Part shown: positions 48,600 through 60,387 of the stretch, one piece after another
How the letters are laid out: every line of letters starts with the position of its first letter
Position numbering within the stretch: the first letter of the stretch is position 1
Source of the DNA: Rallus limicola
Taxonomy: Eukaryota; Chordata; Aves; Gruiformes; Rallidae
Assembly: GCA_022605955.1 (NCBI GenBank)
Contig: JAKCOZ010000001.1
Location: 78,666,520-78,730,519, forward strand
Reading direction: 5' to 3'
DNA: 64,000 nucleotides
Position numbers and translations under genes: made by a program
The notes under the pieces: model-generated
Seen by the model: the letters and a program-made list of their open reading frames with translations, nothing else
What the model was told of the DNA's origin: nothing
The model's database searches: none

Positions 48600-49086
48600 T
48601 TTTACAACACTGGGGCCCTCACTATAACACAGACATTGAGGGCCTGGAGTATCTCCAGGGAAAGGCAACCAGGCTGGTGAAGGGGCTGGAGAACAGACCT
48701 TATGAGGAGCGGCTGAGGGAGCTGGGGATGTTCAGCCTGGAGAAGAGGAGGCTGAGGGAAGACCTTTTCACTGCCTACAACTACCTGAAAGGAGGTTGTA
48801 GAGAGGTGGGTGATGGTCTCTTCACCCAAGCAACAGGTGATAGGACGAGGGAAAATGGACTCAAGATGTGCCAGGGCAGGGTCAGTTTAGACATTACGAA
48901 GAAGTTCTTCACTGAAAGGGTTATTGGGCATTGGAAACGCTGCCTAGGGAAGTGGTTGAGTCACCAACCCTGGATGTTTTTAAAACTTGGGTAGATGAGG
49001 TGCTTAGGGATATGGTTTAGTACAGGACAGGTATGGTTGGACTCAGTGATCTCAAAGGTCTTTTCCAATCTAGTGATTCTGTGATC
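48600..49086 (+). mobile_element. CR1 LINE fragment: end of ORF2 plus 3' UTR
   Basis: A continuous plus frame to 48994 carries [16 protein letters not shown], then [18 protein letters not shown], then [13 protein letters not shown] and [16 protein letters not shown], the C-terminal part of the CR1 reverse transcriptase ORF. The 3' UTR and a degraded end (TCTAGTGATTCTGTGATCT) follow. The frame is still largely open, so the copy is fairly young, but it is 5'-truncated and inactive. It is in inverted orientation to the copy at 54.4 kb. Confidence 0.93.
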
Positions 49087-49699
49087 TTAAAACACATCTG
49101 TCTGATCATTCTTCAGGAGAGAATACTATGATAGATGATGAACAGAGCTGCTTTAGCATGAAAACTTCTATTCCTCTGGCTCCTTTGGATGCACCAAGCT
49201 GCACGCCCCAGGGAGCTGGGGCTGGTGGAGCTGTGTCCCAATAGAATGTTTTCTCTAAAACATAAGGTGTGAAGATGAGGCAGCAACAAGGGTTATAATA
49301 ATCAAAAAGATTTTTTTTTTCTGTCTAGAAACATTATTAGGACTTGTTAACTTCTGTGGGCCAGCCCCTAGAAAAACATGGCATACCGCTGTCTACTAGT
49401 GCTCCCTGCACACACTTCATGTGCTATTTGCAGAAGAGAAGGAGACACAGACAGCAGATGCTGCAGAAAAGGGAATCAGTGGATATTTATTCAGATTCTG
49501 CACAGCTGCTCATCTCCACTCCTCCCCCACTCTCTTTTGTGTCTTATTCATGAGGACTGGTGTGAATGGGGTTCTGCCTGGTATGTAACGTTTGGGACGC
49601 AGCTGCGCCAGGGGTATTTTCTGCATGAGGAAGGAGAAATCTTGTAATTAAAAGCATTCTGACATGCAGCTCCAGAGCTGTAAAGCGAGGAGCCACTTA
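49087..49699. other. Noncoding intergenic DNA
   Basis: No supported gene or repeat. Confidence 0.35.
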
Positions 49700-49930
49700 G
49701 ACAGCCTGAACAGGCAAGGGGAGCGAGCTGCAGACACCTCCCACAGACTGAAGTTTATTTGCATGAACCATTCACGAAATAATTACCAAGAGCAACAAAA
49801 AGCAAAGTCTGTTTGCTAGTGATTCACAAGCAGGATAAAGGGTCGAATTAGTCGGATAATTTATTTGTAAAGATAATCTAGCCAGCAGTAATTAGAAGGC
49901 TGGATAGAGTGATCTAGAAAGAGAAGGGAA
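49700..49930. promoter_or_regulatory. Candidate conserved enhancer with octamer and homeodomain sites
   Basis: A perfect octamer ATTTGCAT lies at 49757-49764, TAATTA at 49780-49785 and TAATTAG at 49889-49895, with AGATAATC between. This dense set of developmental-factor sites in non-repetitive AT-rich DNA is typical of ancient vertebrate noncoding elements. The function and the extent are inferred. Confidence 0.35.
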
Positions 49931-51739
49931 ATATCCACGAGAGCACACAACCTTCCAGAAGGTATTGGGTTTTTTGAACAGAAGCATGCCCAAAAGCCTG
50001 TGAATTTGCCTGGGTGCAGGCAGGGTGGATCTGGTGGAGGCCTAGGAACAGGATGCTTTTTTTTTTTAGCGTAGGGATCCTTTCCTTTCTTGGCTTTGGC
50101 CTGTTTGAGCAGTTGGTGTTATTCCCAGTGGCTTTTGGGTGTAGATCAAAGCGTTGCTGAAATCACTTTCAAGTCAAGCAGAGAGCATTTGGAATTAGAT
50201 CAGCAACTAGCTTAATTTTAAAAGAGTTACAGATTTTCTGTTGAGAAAAAAAAAAAAGTTGTGGTTTTTTTTGTTTTAAACATAGTAGGGCACTAACTTT
50301 TCTGGAAGTCTCATTGTACAGTTCAGGCCTTCTCCCCAACTCCATCTCTTTAACTACAGAGGCTGAGGCAGGGATGGCCCTCATGTGAAACACCATCCTC
50401 TGGGACACAGTGCATTGAGCCTGTGATGAATATCTACAGGACTGCATGCGATCGACCCCTACACCACTTATTTAGCTTGCCAAAGATTTGATCTGAAATG
50501 GTTCCTTGTCTGCCAGCTGGCCTGACCTTGACACCCACAGCGGAGCCTGACAATTGTGCGTTGTCCTCTGCCTTGCTGCAGGGCTGTTTTCTTCTTGTCT
50601 GAATAAGGAATATGGAGGACAAAGAACTTGGCTCAGCAACAGGAGGAGGGAAAGGGGGCTACACACAGGTAGGAGGCTCTTAGTGGTGTTGTGATAACGT
50701 GGAGATGAGAAATAAGCCACCTATTGCTTCATGTTTCATGTCCTCCTCACACTGTGTTTGCTACAGACCTTCCCCTGAGTGCTTACCCCCAGCCATGCTA
50801 ACAGCCATGAAAATGGTGGAGCAGTGCCTTTGGATGTTACGTGTCTCCCCTGGGCCACTGAGGAGTTCCTCTCTGAGTACTGTCTCCCTGTCCCAGCCTA
50901 GCAAGCTGTGTGGCTGAAGGCAGGACCCTCCTCTGTCAAAGGAAAAACCCTCTGGACAGAAGACAAGCACTGTCTGACCCGGATATCAGCAGTTGTGTCA
51001 AGCTCATCTCAGCTGGTCTGTAGTTTAATCATCCCTGCCTGTTTTTGTTGGCCTGCTCTGAAGCCCTTGGAACAACACTCGAAGGGGCCTTTTCTTGAAG
51101 CTGCAGTAAAATGTTAAAGGGACCATTGCAGCTCTTCATTACATGATGAAGCAACAAGAGAAGATAGTATACTAACTGTTCCACTAGTTTTCTGAGGATT
51201 CTCCTAAGTGTCCTCCCTTCCTGCAGGACAGGCAACAAGACTCTCCTTCGTACTCATGGGATGCCACACTCAAGTCAAGCCCTTCACAACCTTCCCACGA
51301 CTGGAGGGATCTCTGTCCTGCTGCCAGGGAGTGCCAAGATCCAGTTAGTGCCAGCCAAAACAGAGTGAAAGCTTCATATGGGGGGTAAAAAAAGCCTTGC
51401 ATGGAGAAGCTTATTTTTGAACAGCTATGCAAATTGGTGTAATCATTTTGAGGATTTTGGAGATAGCTCTTCTAAGGTATGTCTGCAAGCCACAGGGGAT
51501 TTTTCATCTCTCACGGAGTGAAGCCATTCAAAGAGAAGCAAGTCCCTTAGGTTTTGAAAAGCAACTGTTTGTTGCCACCTATGTAACAGACCTGCAGAGA
51601 GGGACTTGAGAAAAGGGTGGGTGGGAAGGGTTTCCACCAGATCAAAATAAGACTGTGAATCATCAATGTCACACTGTTGTGAAAATGTGTAAGACCATAC
51701 TAAGAAGTATATGGCGAGACTCCTGTTAAGACTTGGGAA
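49931..51739. other. Noncoding intergenic DNA
   Basis: No exon, RNA gene or repeat that I can support, apart from A/T homopolymer runs near 50060 and 50245-50275. Confidence 0.35.
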
Positions 51740-52260
51740 GTAATTCTTCAGCACCAATATGGCACAAATTCAGCACGACAACTGGTATCACACCTCAAAA
51801 TGTTTGTGGATGAACTGGGCAGAGTCTAGGAGGTGGATGCCAAGAAAGGTCAATGGTCAAAAAAACCCAAGATCTGTGAGAAAAGACAGAAAGTACTGGG
51901 CTAGCTTAATCTTGAGAAGATGTCATTGGCTGAGGAGGAGGATGTGATGCAGTCTTATAAAAGACCACTGCATATAAAAGACCACTGCAAGAAGGATGGG
52001 AATAATCCTTTTTTCATATCTGTGCTTGGGAAAGGATGTATAGTTAACTGCACCAACAGGAATTCAGGCTGGGCATGCAAGTTTTATGGTTAATGCTAGA
52101 GATGCGCTGAAATCGATTGACTGGGATGGGTGAGTTTCCATCAAAACTTTGATAATTATCTGCCAAGAATCGCCCAGACATAAGTAATTCTCTTTTGGGC
52201 AGGAGATGGATAAAATGAATGTTTGTGGTCCTTTTAACCCTCTTTTTGTTTGGGTTTTTT
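51740..52260 (+). mobile_element. Ancient CR1-type LINE relic (sense)
   Basis: The block order is that of an old CR1 3' half: 'gaagatgtcattggctgaggaggaggatgtgatgcagtcttataaaaga', 'gaataatccttttttcatatctgtgcttgg', 'ggaattcaggctgggca', and finally 'tgggcaggagatggataaaatga...tgtggtccttttaaccc', the decayed form of the 'ggttggactagatgacc...ggtcccttccaaccc' end. Boundaries are approximate. Confidence 0.5.
51957..51989. repeat. 17-bp tandem duplication inside the old CR1
   Basis: ATAAAAGACCACTGCAT is followed directly by ATAAAAGACCACTGCA. It is near-identical, so it arose after the insertion decayed. Confidence 0.95.
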
Positions 52261-54351
52261 TTTAGTCTATAATCTAAGCCTCACACTAGCCACACACGGG
52301 GGATAGGATTTTGGTACTGGAATATGGGGAGAAGGAATGGACATTTGTTCTACAAGTTGCTGAGCCTTGAGAATGGAATCAGAGAGTTTCCAATTCAGAA
52401 TATGCCATCAGAATTGATTCATTTCATGCATTAGTATGCCAAGCAGAATGCTGTCCACACATCATTAGGAGTCAAGGCCTTTAAAGTAGCTCTACACTGG
52501 CATAGAAAATGGGAAAAAAACCCTGCCCTGTAGCCTGTGTAAAAAATAAATAGTAACATCCTCCTTCAGGCCCAGCTGTAATGCACTGGCTACTGAACCC
52601 AATTTGTTTGTCACCCTGCAGCCCAGTGATGGTTGCCTTCCAGCAGCCCTGCAAGTACAGCAGAAAGGTGCGCAGAGTACTTCAGGATGGAAGTTTCTCC
52701 CTACTGAGCCATATGGCCACAAGCAGATAACGCTGTGAGCAGCATTCATTAACAATTTCCAAATCTGCAGCAGCTGGAGCGTGGGATCGTTTAAAACATG
52801 ACTGATTTACTTCCTGCAGCCTTGAAAAGGAGGGATCGGTTGGAACCCAAATTCACAACACATTTCTCTGGACTTATCAAATGAAGCCACATGCCTCTCA
52901 TTACCATCACATACACACTCATGGAAGTTACCTCTTGGGGAGGGCACTGGGGAGACGTGCAGGACAGATGCTCGGTGGTGCATTGGCAGGAGACCAGGTA
53001 TCCCAGTTGCTGGGGTGGCTCCAGAAACTGAGCAGAATGGAGCAAGAGGAAAGAATATCTATAATAATCCTGATGAAAACAAAGGGTCAGGCTACTAGTT
53101 TATTTTAGCCACAGCAATAACAACAGTAAAAGCTGTCAGAGGCAAGGGCCGTTCTTTCAGCAAAACTGTTCTGTGAAGGCTCGTAATGAGCTGCACTCAC
53201 CTAAAAATAGTCTTCAACTTGACACAGTGTACCTTAATTTGTTGGACGGTGATCCATCTTTGTGCCCACCAGATGTTAACTGCATCAATTATTGACAACA
53301 ACATGGCATCTCTATAGTACTTCATAATGTTAAAAGGGTTTTATAAATAGATTGATAAAAAATTAATCAATCAATTTTGTTAGACAATTAACTAGCATCC
53401 ACCATTTTAGTCTGAAACAATGCCAAAATTATGTGGTTTTTTTAAAGCGTGCATGAAGGGAGAGACTGAGCTTGCCAGAAAAAAAGAGAAATGCTTCCAA
53501 ACTAAAAATGTGGAATAATTTCTGAATGTTAAGCAATGGGGTTAAATGTTTAGAGCCTCCAAAAATTTTGGGCACTGGGACGGAATTCATCTCCCTCAGC
53601 TTGATTGAATGCAGACGTTTGCAGCTAGGCTCATCATCATGGACTCCCTTTATAGTCAGCAAAAAGAAATGAACCATGCCCTTCAAGTGCCTGTTCCTTT
53701 TGGTTGATCATAAAAAGAGATATTGTAGATGACAAGCTCTGACGTAGACATCCCACAGCTGGGGGAGAAGAATCCTCCCCTGACAGCTCCTTTGAAATTC
53801 TGTCGGGAAAAACATTTCAAGCTCCAACCCCAGAGCTGCTGCAGTTTAGTTCTTTAAAGATGAGGTGAGATAGGACCTCAGGGAAAGGACTGCCAGGCAT
53901 ATGGCGGCACAGGCCCTGGCCAGCACAGGTAGGCCTCACTGGGCTGTTTGGTTCATGTTTAAATTGCTAGGGCTCTTGCTGAGTTTGCAGGGGGGATACT
54001 GGAAGCACAACGGGTAGTGTTAGTGGTCACTGGCTGCTACGTACAGAGACTTCCCCTCTCTGCACTTGGCACCACCTGCGGGAGCCTGGGGAGCAGTAAG
54101 CCAGCAGAGCTATAAGCTGAAGGGGCAAAAAGCTCCTGCTCTGCTGTCCCTGCAAAAAGGCATTAGAGCTCCTGATCCACTCTGATATGTGGCTTCTTTC
54201 AGCCATTTCTCCATCGAAAATAAACTGTTCTTTGTTTTACTTTACTTTCTAGGAGGATGTAAGAGGTAGGCCAAGGAGCAAGAGCGTAGAGAGCTGATAC
54301 AGTGCAGGCAGCATGGCATGCCTTTAAGGCTGAGAGACTCGCCATGTAAAA
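52261..54351. other. Noncoding intergenic DNA
   Basis: No supported gene. AT-rich sequence around 53260-53460 shows no repeat identity. Confidence 0.35.
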
Positions 54352-55065
54352 CACAGAATCACAGAGTCACTAGGTTGGAAAAGACCTTTAAGATTATTGA
54401 GTCCAACCATTCCTGTCCTGTGCTAAACCATATCCCTAAGTACCTCATCTACCCTTTTTTTAAACACATCCAGGGATGGTGACTCAACCACTTCCCTGTG
54501 CAGCCTGTTTCAGGTCCAGACAACTATTTCAGTGAAGAATTTTTTCCTGACATCTAATCTGAACCTGCCCTGGCACAGCTTTGTGACATTTTACCTTGCC
54601 CTATCACCTGTCACCTGGCTGAAGAGACCATCACCCACCTCTCTACAACCTCCTTTCAGGTAGTTGTAGGTGCTGATAAAGTCTCCCCTCAGCCTCCTCT
54701 TCTCCAGACTAAACACCCCCAGCTCCCTCAGCCACTCCTCATATGATTTGCCCCCAGCCCCTTCACCAGCCTGGTTGCCCTTCTCTGGATGCACTCAAGG
54801 GCCTCAATGTCCTTCTTATGGTGAGGAGCCCAGAACTGGACACAACAATAAAGATGCAGCCTCACCAATGCCATGTACAGAGACTCAATCACCTCACTAG
54901 ACCTACTGGCCACACTGCTTCTGATACAAACCAGGGTGATGTTGGCCTTCTTGGCCACCTGGGCACACTGCTGACTCTCATTCAGTTGGCAGTCAACCAA
55001 CACCCTCAGGTCCTTCTCTGCCTGACAGCTGTCTAGCCAGTCTTCCCCAAGCTCTTCATGAGGAC
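54352..55065 (-). mobile_element. CR1 LINE fragment: end of ORF2 plus 3' UTR
   Basis: On the plus strand it opens with CACAGAATCACAGAGTCAC and GGTTGGAAAAGACCTTTAAG, the complement of the CR1 3' end. The minus frames then give [20 protein letters not shown], and further upstream [20 protein letters not shown] and [10 protein letters not shown], the C-terminus of the CR1 reverse transcriptase. A frameshift lies between the two parts near 54730-54790. The copy is truncated and dead. At over 700 bp it is the longest recognisable young CR1 in the window. Confidence 0.94.
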
Positions 55066-57220
55066 CAGGATCCCCTCACTGGACAGCAGAAGCCACCACT
55101 CACCTGATTATTCAGGGTTTCACCAAGATTTCACCTTCCCAATGGAGAGGACTGTAGGATTTGGCCATCAGAAGAGACATGACGCAAGGAGAAATGGGAA
55201 AGGAGAGCTTTTATAATCAGGGATGGATATCCTGTTTCTTCACACTGTTCTGAAGGCCAAGACCAGAACAGTTCTTACCTTGGGAACAGCAGCCAGCCAC
55301 ACCAGTATTTTATAAGTTTCACTAAAATTTTTCCTTGTCATTTTGATTTATCGCAAAGTAAAAGCACAGCACAATGCAACAGGTTTAAGGGAACAATATT
55401 GTACAAAGCAAGAACAGCAGTGATTATCATTATCAAGATGATACTAACAAGACAAGAACATTTTGTTATTATATGTTGGAAGACAGAAGACATGGCTGTT
55501 ACCTTGTAAAGGACTAACCTTTACAACTTTCTCCCACGCAGGCTTTTTTTGGGTTCATCTGAGTTGCCACTCACCAAAATATTCTAGTGTTATTAAAAAA
55601 AAATATATATCCATGGAAACGTATTAAGAGTACTCATAATGAGCTCACATAGATTTATACACTTTCTAAATAATGCCTAAACATTTTAGAGTTGTTCTGC
55701 ATTTTGTGTTTCTGTGCAGTAGTCTTCAGTGGGGACCTCAGTGGCTGTCCCAGGCTCAGAGATAGACATGCAGCAACACAGGCTGATTGCAAGGTAGGAC
55801 ATGGAGGAGAATGTTACAAGGTTTTTTATGAACTAATGGCCATTTAAAAAATGTTTTTCACCCCTAGACCCTAAAAGAACCCTCTATACTTTCACCTTGA
55901 ATATCTTGATTACGAATAATCTTTCACTTTTCTTGCCTGCTATTCTTCCTTTAAACCTAAGTAAATCTCTATAAAATTTTCTTTCAAGATCCCCACCAGC
56001 TAGGAATCACTAGAGCTGTAACAGACCAGGATGCCGGATGCCCTGGACCTCCTACAACTGCTGGATTTTCTCCTCTTTCTGTAGCAATGCCTGGTTTCTA
56101 GACGCAACCCTACTACACAGTTTGTGCCACACATGTTTGTGGCACCATCCTGGCAAATGAAGATAGTTCCTGCCCCAAGAGGCTCCTGACTGCAGATAGA
56201 TTAAAAGAAAGAAAAAAAGGAAAAGGAAGATAGCAACCTGATGATAGAGAGAAAAGCATGAAATGCAAGGCTTTTAGGGAATTGCTTGTGCTGACTTTCT
56301 CTGTTCTACGCTGAGAGGGGATACTCCATATCTCTCCTAAGAATTAAGGGTCCTGATATGAACATCCCCATGTGTATCTCAAGTTAGGGAAACTGTACCA
56401 GCTCATCTGACTGTTTGAGGAAGCAAGCAGCTGTGAAATGCTTAAGAGGGCTGTGAATGGAGTCTGAAGCCTTGACTGAGATACTCTTACACTCAGACCT
56501 TGTGGCTGTTCATGGGCCAGAGCAAGAACAGGGCAAATAGGAGATTTTCCTTACCACAAGCCACTGCTCACTGACACTTCTTAGTCCTTTCCAAACTCTG
56601 GCATCTGGAGACACCTGCAACCTGAAGTCTCATTCAGAGAAGCCTGGTTCCTATCCACCTGCCAGGGGAAACCAACCCATACTGCCTCTTCAGCCAGCCA
56701 GGCCCCCTGCCTGACTTACTAAACAGAGGAACACTTTCAAGCAGGCAGTGCTGATATAGTGGGCTAAAGTTCAGCCTTTTCAGTTGAACATCCCCATATG
56801 TATTTCACAAATCTCAGGTTTGTTTTTGCCAGGAAAAGGCTGAAAAAGCAATTTTCAGGTGACCAGCTGAGCTACATCCTGGAGGGGAGTTAAAACTACA
56901 CACTTCAGCACACTCCAGAGACTGAGAAATTGCTCTCCAGGGAGCAGTATATCATCATTTTACTGTGCCAGAGAGTGGACTTCAAGTGTGGTTTTCACTG
57001 TAGTACATAAGGTTCATGCAATGATACTACAAAGACTGCGCACTACCCTTTGCTTGAATGCACCCAGACAAAGGGTTTACTTTCCAGAGAGGGAATGGAG
57101 TCTCTCTCTACTCTGCCACATCTGGAGGACAGGATGATGTGATTTCATCAGCTCTAACCTTAAGCTTTATTTTAATTTTCTCTCTCTAAAAATAAATAAA
57201 AAGAAAACTATTTCCTTAAA
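55066..57220. other. Noncoding intergenic DNA
   Basis: No exon or RNA gene. AT-rich with short A runs near 55595. Confidence 0.35.
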
Positions 57221-57348
57221 TCATAGAATCATAGAATACTTTGGGTTGGAAGGGACCTCAAAGATCATCTAGTTCCAACCCCCTGCCATAGGCAGGGACA
57301 GCTTCACTAGACCAGACTGCCCAAAGGCTCATGTCACCTGGCACTTCA
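57221..57348 (-). mobile_element. CR1 LINE, 3' end fragment
   Basis: On the plus strand TCATAGAATCATAGAATACT, then GGGTTGGAAGGGACCTCAAAGATCATCTAGTTCCAACCCC and CTGCCATAGGCAGGGACA are the complement of the CR1 3' end and UTR. The 8-mer here is CATAGAAT rather than CACAGAAT, which suggests a subfamily different from the 9.5-kb copy. Confidence 0.92.
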
Positions 57349-57439
57349 CTGGTTCTTATGATGGACGCATAGCCGTAACTACAGCTATGCGGCTGCTTGC
57401 TCTCAATCTTGACTCTGGAAGGTACTTCCAAACTCGTCT

Positions 57440-57515
57440 GTGGGTTTGGTCACCTCGATTTTGGATTCTCTCTCTGGGGACATTCAAGATCCAAGGCACA
57501 GAAGGAGACACTCTC
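57440..57515 (+). mobile_element. Possible small CR1 3' fragment (sense)
   Basis: 'ttctctctctggggacattcaagatcc' resembles the 'tccttctctggagatattcaagaccc' block of the CR1 copies at 9.5 and 11.5 kb, and the same reading frame gives SGDIQDP in both. The match is short, so this is tentative. Confidence 0.35.
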
Positions 57516-60301
57516 CTGGCAGTTGTAGTTTATTATGTGCCATTCAGTGTCTGCTCCTCAAACTCCAGACCAATCATGACAAACATCCCAGCAGTCCTAG
57601 GACACAGTGGATTGGAGCTACGTACAGGGAGAGGGGGATTTCGAGGAGAAGAGGGGTACTACTTACAACAAATGCTCCACAACTCTTAACATAATTTCTA
57701 ATTAACATTTATTCTTTTAGTTTCAGCAGCTGTAAAGAGTAGGCCAAATTAATCTCTGGTAAATTGTGACTAATCCCCGTATACAAACTTAAGCTAATGT
57801 TTCCAGGCAGACAGAGCAACTGCTTGACCACTGTCTATCTGCACAAGTTGATCTTAGTGGCAGATCTTGCAAGTTCAGAGGGGCTGCTCACCCTTGCCAT
57901 CCAAGCTGAGGTTCTTAGAGCTAGAAACTGGACAAACCTTTTGAAAGCAGGTGATCTCCCTATGAGAGTTTGAGTGTAGGTTGGGCTAAAATCACGCTTC
58001 TGAAGGGATAATGATACTTTTCCACTCTGATTGTAAAAGTATGAATATAAGGAAGATTTCAATCTTTCTGTAATCCTCCAGAAGCACTAGGTTGGTCTGC
58101 TGCTCACATCACCTGAATCATCTTGCTTTTAATAACGACATCTCTATCTGTGCATTTATTACTCAGCTCCTAGCAGCAGATCAGCTCCACAAGGCTCTCC
58201 TGGTTGCAATCTTAAATAGCACCAATCAAACCTGAAGCTGAAATAGCCCAAATTCCTTTAAACCCAGGCTCCTACCAGACTTCAGAATTAGCTTACGTGG
58301 ACATCTTCTATGGTTTTGCTTAAGACCTTTCTGCTATTGCTTCATGAGCACAGTAAAAGCATGATCTAAGGGATTCTAAGCAAAGAGATCAAAACACAAA
58401 CCTTAAAAGATGTTGCTTTTCTGGATGAAATATGACCCGGGCCTACCTCTTGGATGTTCTTCTCGTTTAACCAACTGTCACCGCAGGATGAGGAGATGCA
58501 CGGTACCAAGGCGTGTGCCTGCAGACGCAGCGTGCAGGCCCCTACCTGGCTGGTGGAGGGACCCTCCCTCAGTCTGCCTGATCCGTGACCGTGACCCTTG
58601 CACTTTCGCGGTGTGAGCTCTGGGATTATACCACGCGTTACCACTAGATGTCAAACTGTCTCCCAAATCCCACAAATGCCTCCGGTGTCAAGCCTGGAGG
58701 ACCCTACACGCTGCTCCAGCCGCAAGCATCTCAGCAGCAGTGGGAAGGTAGATTTTAATTTTTCCTCAGAGGAAAATGACCGACGTGTTTACAGGGATTT
58801 AGCTACTCCAGACCCAGGGATTTTTCAAGGGGTGCCTTGCCCAGAGAGGCAGGCTCAGGTGTTACTAAGAGTGACTAACTGTGGTTTTGCTCAAAAACTA
58901 AATCTACTGGCACACACCATTAATGAAAGAAGAAATTAATACGGGCCCGTAGAGATAAAGTCAACTTATCAGCAAAAGCGGCTATATTACTTATTTATTC
59001 CCTCTTGGCCAGTCTGAGTTGCTTTAGAACCAAAATAAGTATGAGAAAAAGCTGGGGAGCCTTTAGCAGAGGGTGGCAGCTCTAGCAGCACTCATATGCA
59101 AGGCATAAGAGTCATGATCAGCGTTTAGATCAAGGGTGCCCCTGCACGCAACGAAACCCACAAGAACAGCTGACTGACTCAAGTGGCTTAGTTTGGAAGC
59201 AGTGGAGGTGCTTCCTTTCAGAAGAGCCCAACACCGAAGCTCCTAATGAAGGGTGTTTATTAGAAATCCTGTGTTTCCTTCCTCAGGAAAGGTCTACAGC
59301 ACTGTTACTCTGGCCAGGTTTGAATTCATTGCCTTCCACTTACTTGATTTCTCAGATGTGTGCTTCTTTTCATCACCTTCGTGGTTAAATGACAGCTCTG
59401 TTCCCACCCAGATAGGGTTCCTTCCCAGCACAAGGTAAAGAAATTCCCATCTTAATAAATGCATCTTCCATGAATGTTATTTTATAAGCCACAAGGTCTT
59501 GCTTTTACCATGTGTAGGAAAATACATAGTTAGGTGTAGGCTTCTGAAAGGACACCGCTTGGGCTTTTTTTAGCTTCACCAGCATCCTTCCTGTTTCTAC
59601 CAAAAATAAACACACCGAGGCTTTTCTTCTCCAGCACTTTTAATCTTTCTTGGCTTTGTCACAAGTTGTGTCACAGGATGTCCCACATCACCACAGCATA
59701 CCACATCACCACAGCATGACATGGGCTGAGATCAGCTCAGCTGTCTTTTGCGAGGGGAAGTGGTCTCGCCCCTCTTGCCTGCAGTTCCTCATGATCATCT
59801 CCCAGTGAATCCACGGTGACCAGGTACACCGGGTGCAGAGCCAGCACAGGCATGTGCGCCCTCCACTGTCTAATCAGGAGGATTTCATCGCCTCTTTTTG
59901 ATACTCTTTGTTTTGCAATGGTGCCCTACACCTCTGAAAGATGTAAGACACCCAAGGTCCCTCCCTGCATACAGCCACAATCCTCTCCCTGTCCATCCTC
60001 CACATACACTGTGTGTGCAAACGTTTAGTCCCTTTATGGACTGGTGCTCCTCAGTACCTCCAGTGGTCCTCTTCTATGACCATCAAGCCAGTAAGAGGCT
60101 CTGAGGCACAGCTCTGTAAGGACAGAGCGTCTGTCAAACACAGCGTGGTGGTGCCCAGCCTTCTGCATGTGTGAGGAATGGAGGCTATGACTGAAAAGTT
60201 GTGAGTGGCTGTTTTGGCCTGAAGTCCTTCAGTCAAACCTGTGACATTGTCTGCAGGCTCACAGCATGTTGTCCATGACAGTCCTGCTTTTCTACACAAA
60301 G
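57516..60301. other. Noncoding intergenic DNA
   Basis: No supported gene. It contains a slightly CpG-enriched patch at 58430-58630 and an 18-bp tandem duplication at 59683-59718. Confidence 0.35.
59683..59718. repeat. 18-bp tandem duplication
   Basis: CCACATCACCACAGCATA is followed by CCACATCACCACAGCATG, with one mismatch at the last base. Confidence 0.96.
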
Positions 60302-60387
60302 CAACCTGCTCTGGCAGGGGGTTGGACCCGATGATCTCTGGAGGTCCCTTCCAACCACTATGATTCTGTGATTCTGTGATTCTGTGT
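60302..60387 (+). mobile_element. CR1 LINE, short 3' end
   Basis: CTCTGGCAGGGGGTTGGACC, 'tctctggaggtcccttccaacc', then three intact ATTCTGTG 8-mers. It is strongly 5'-truncated, and its clean tail suggests a young insertion. Confidence 0.95.
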
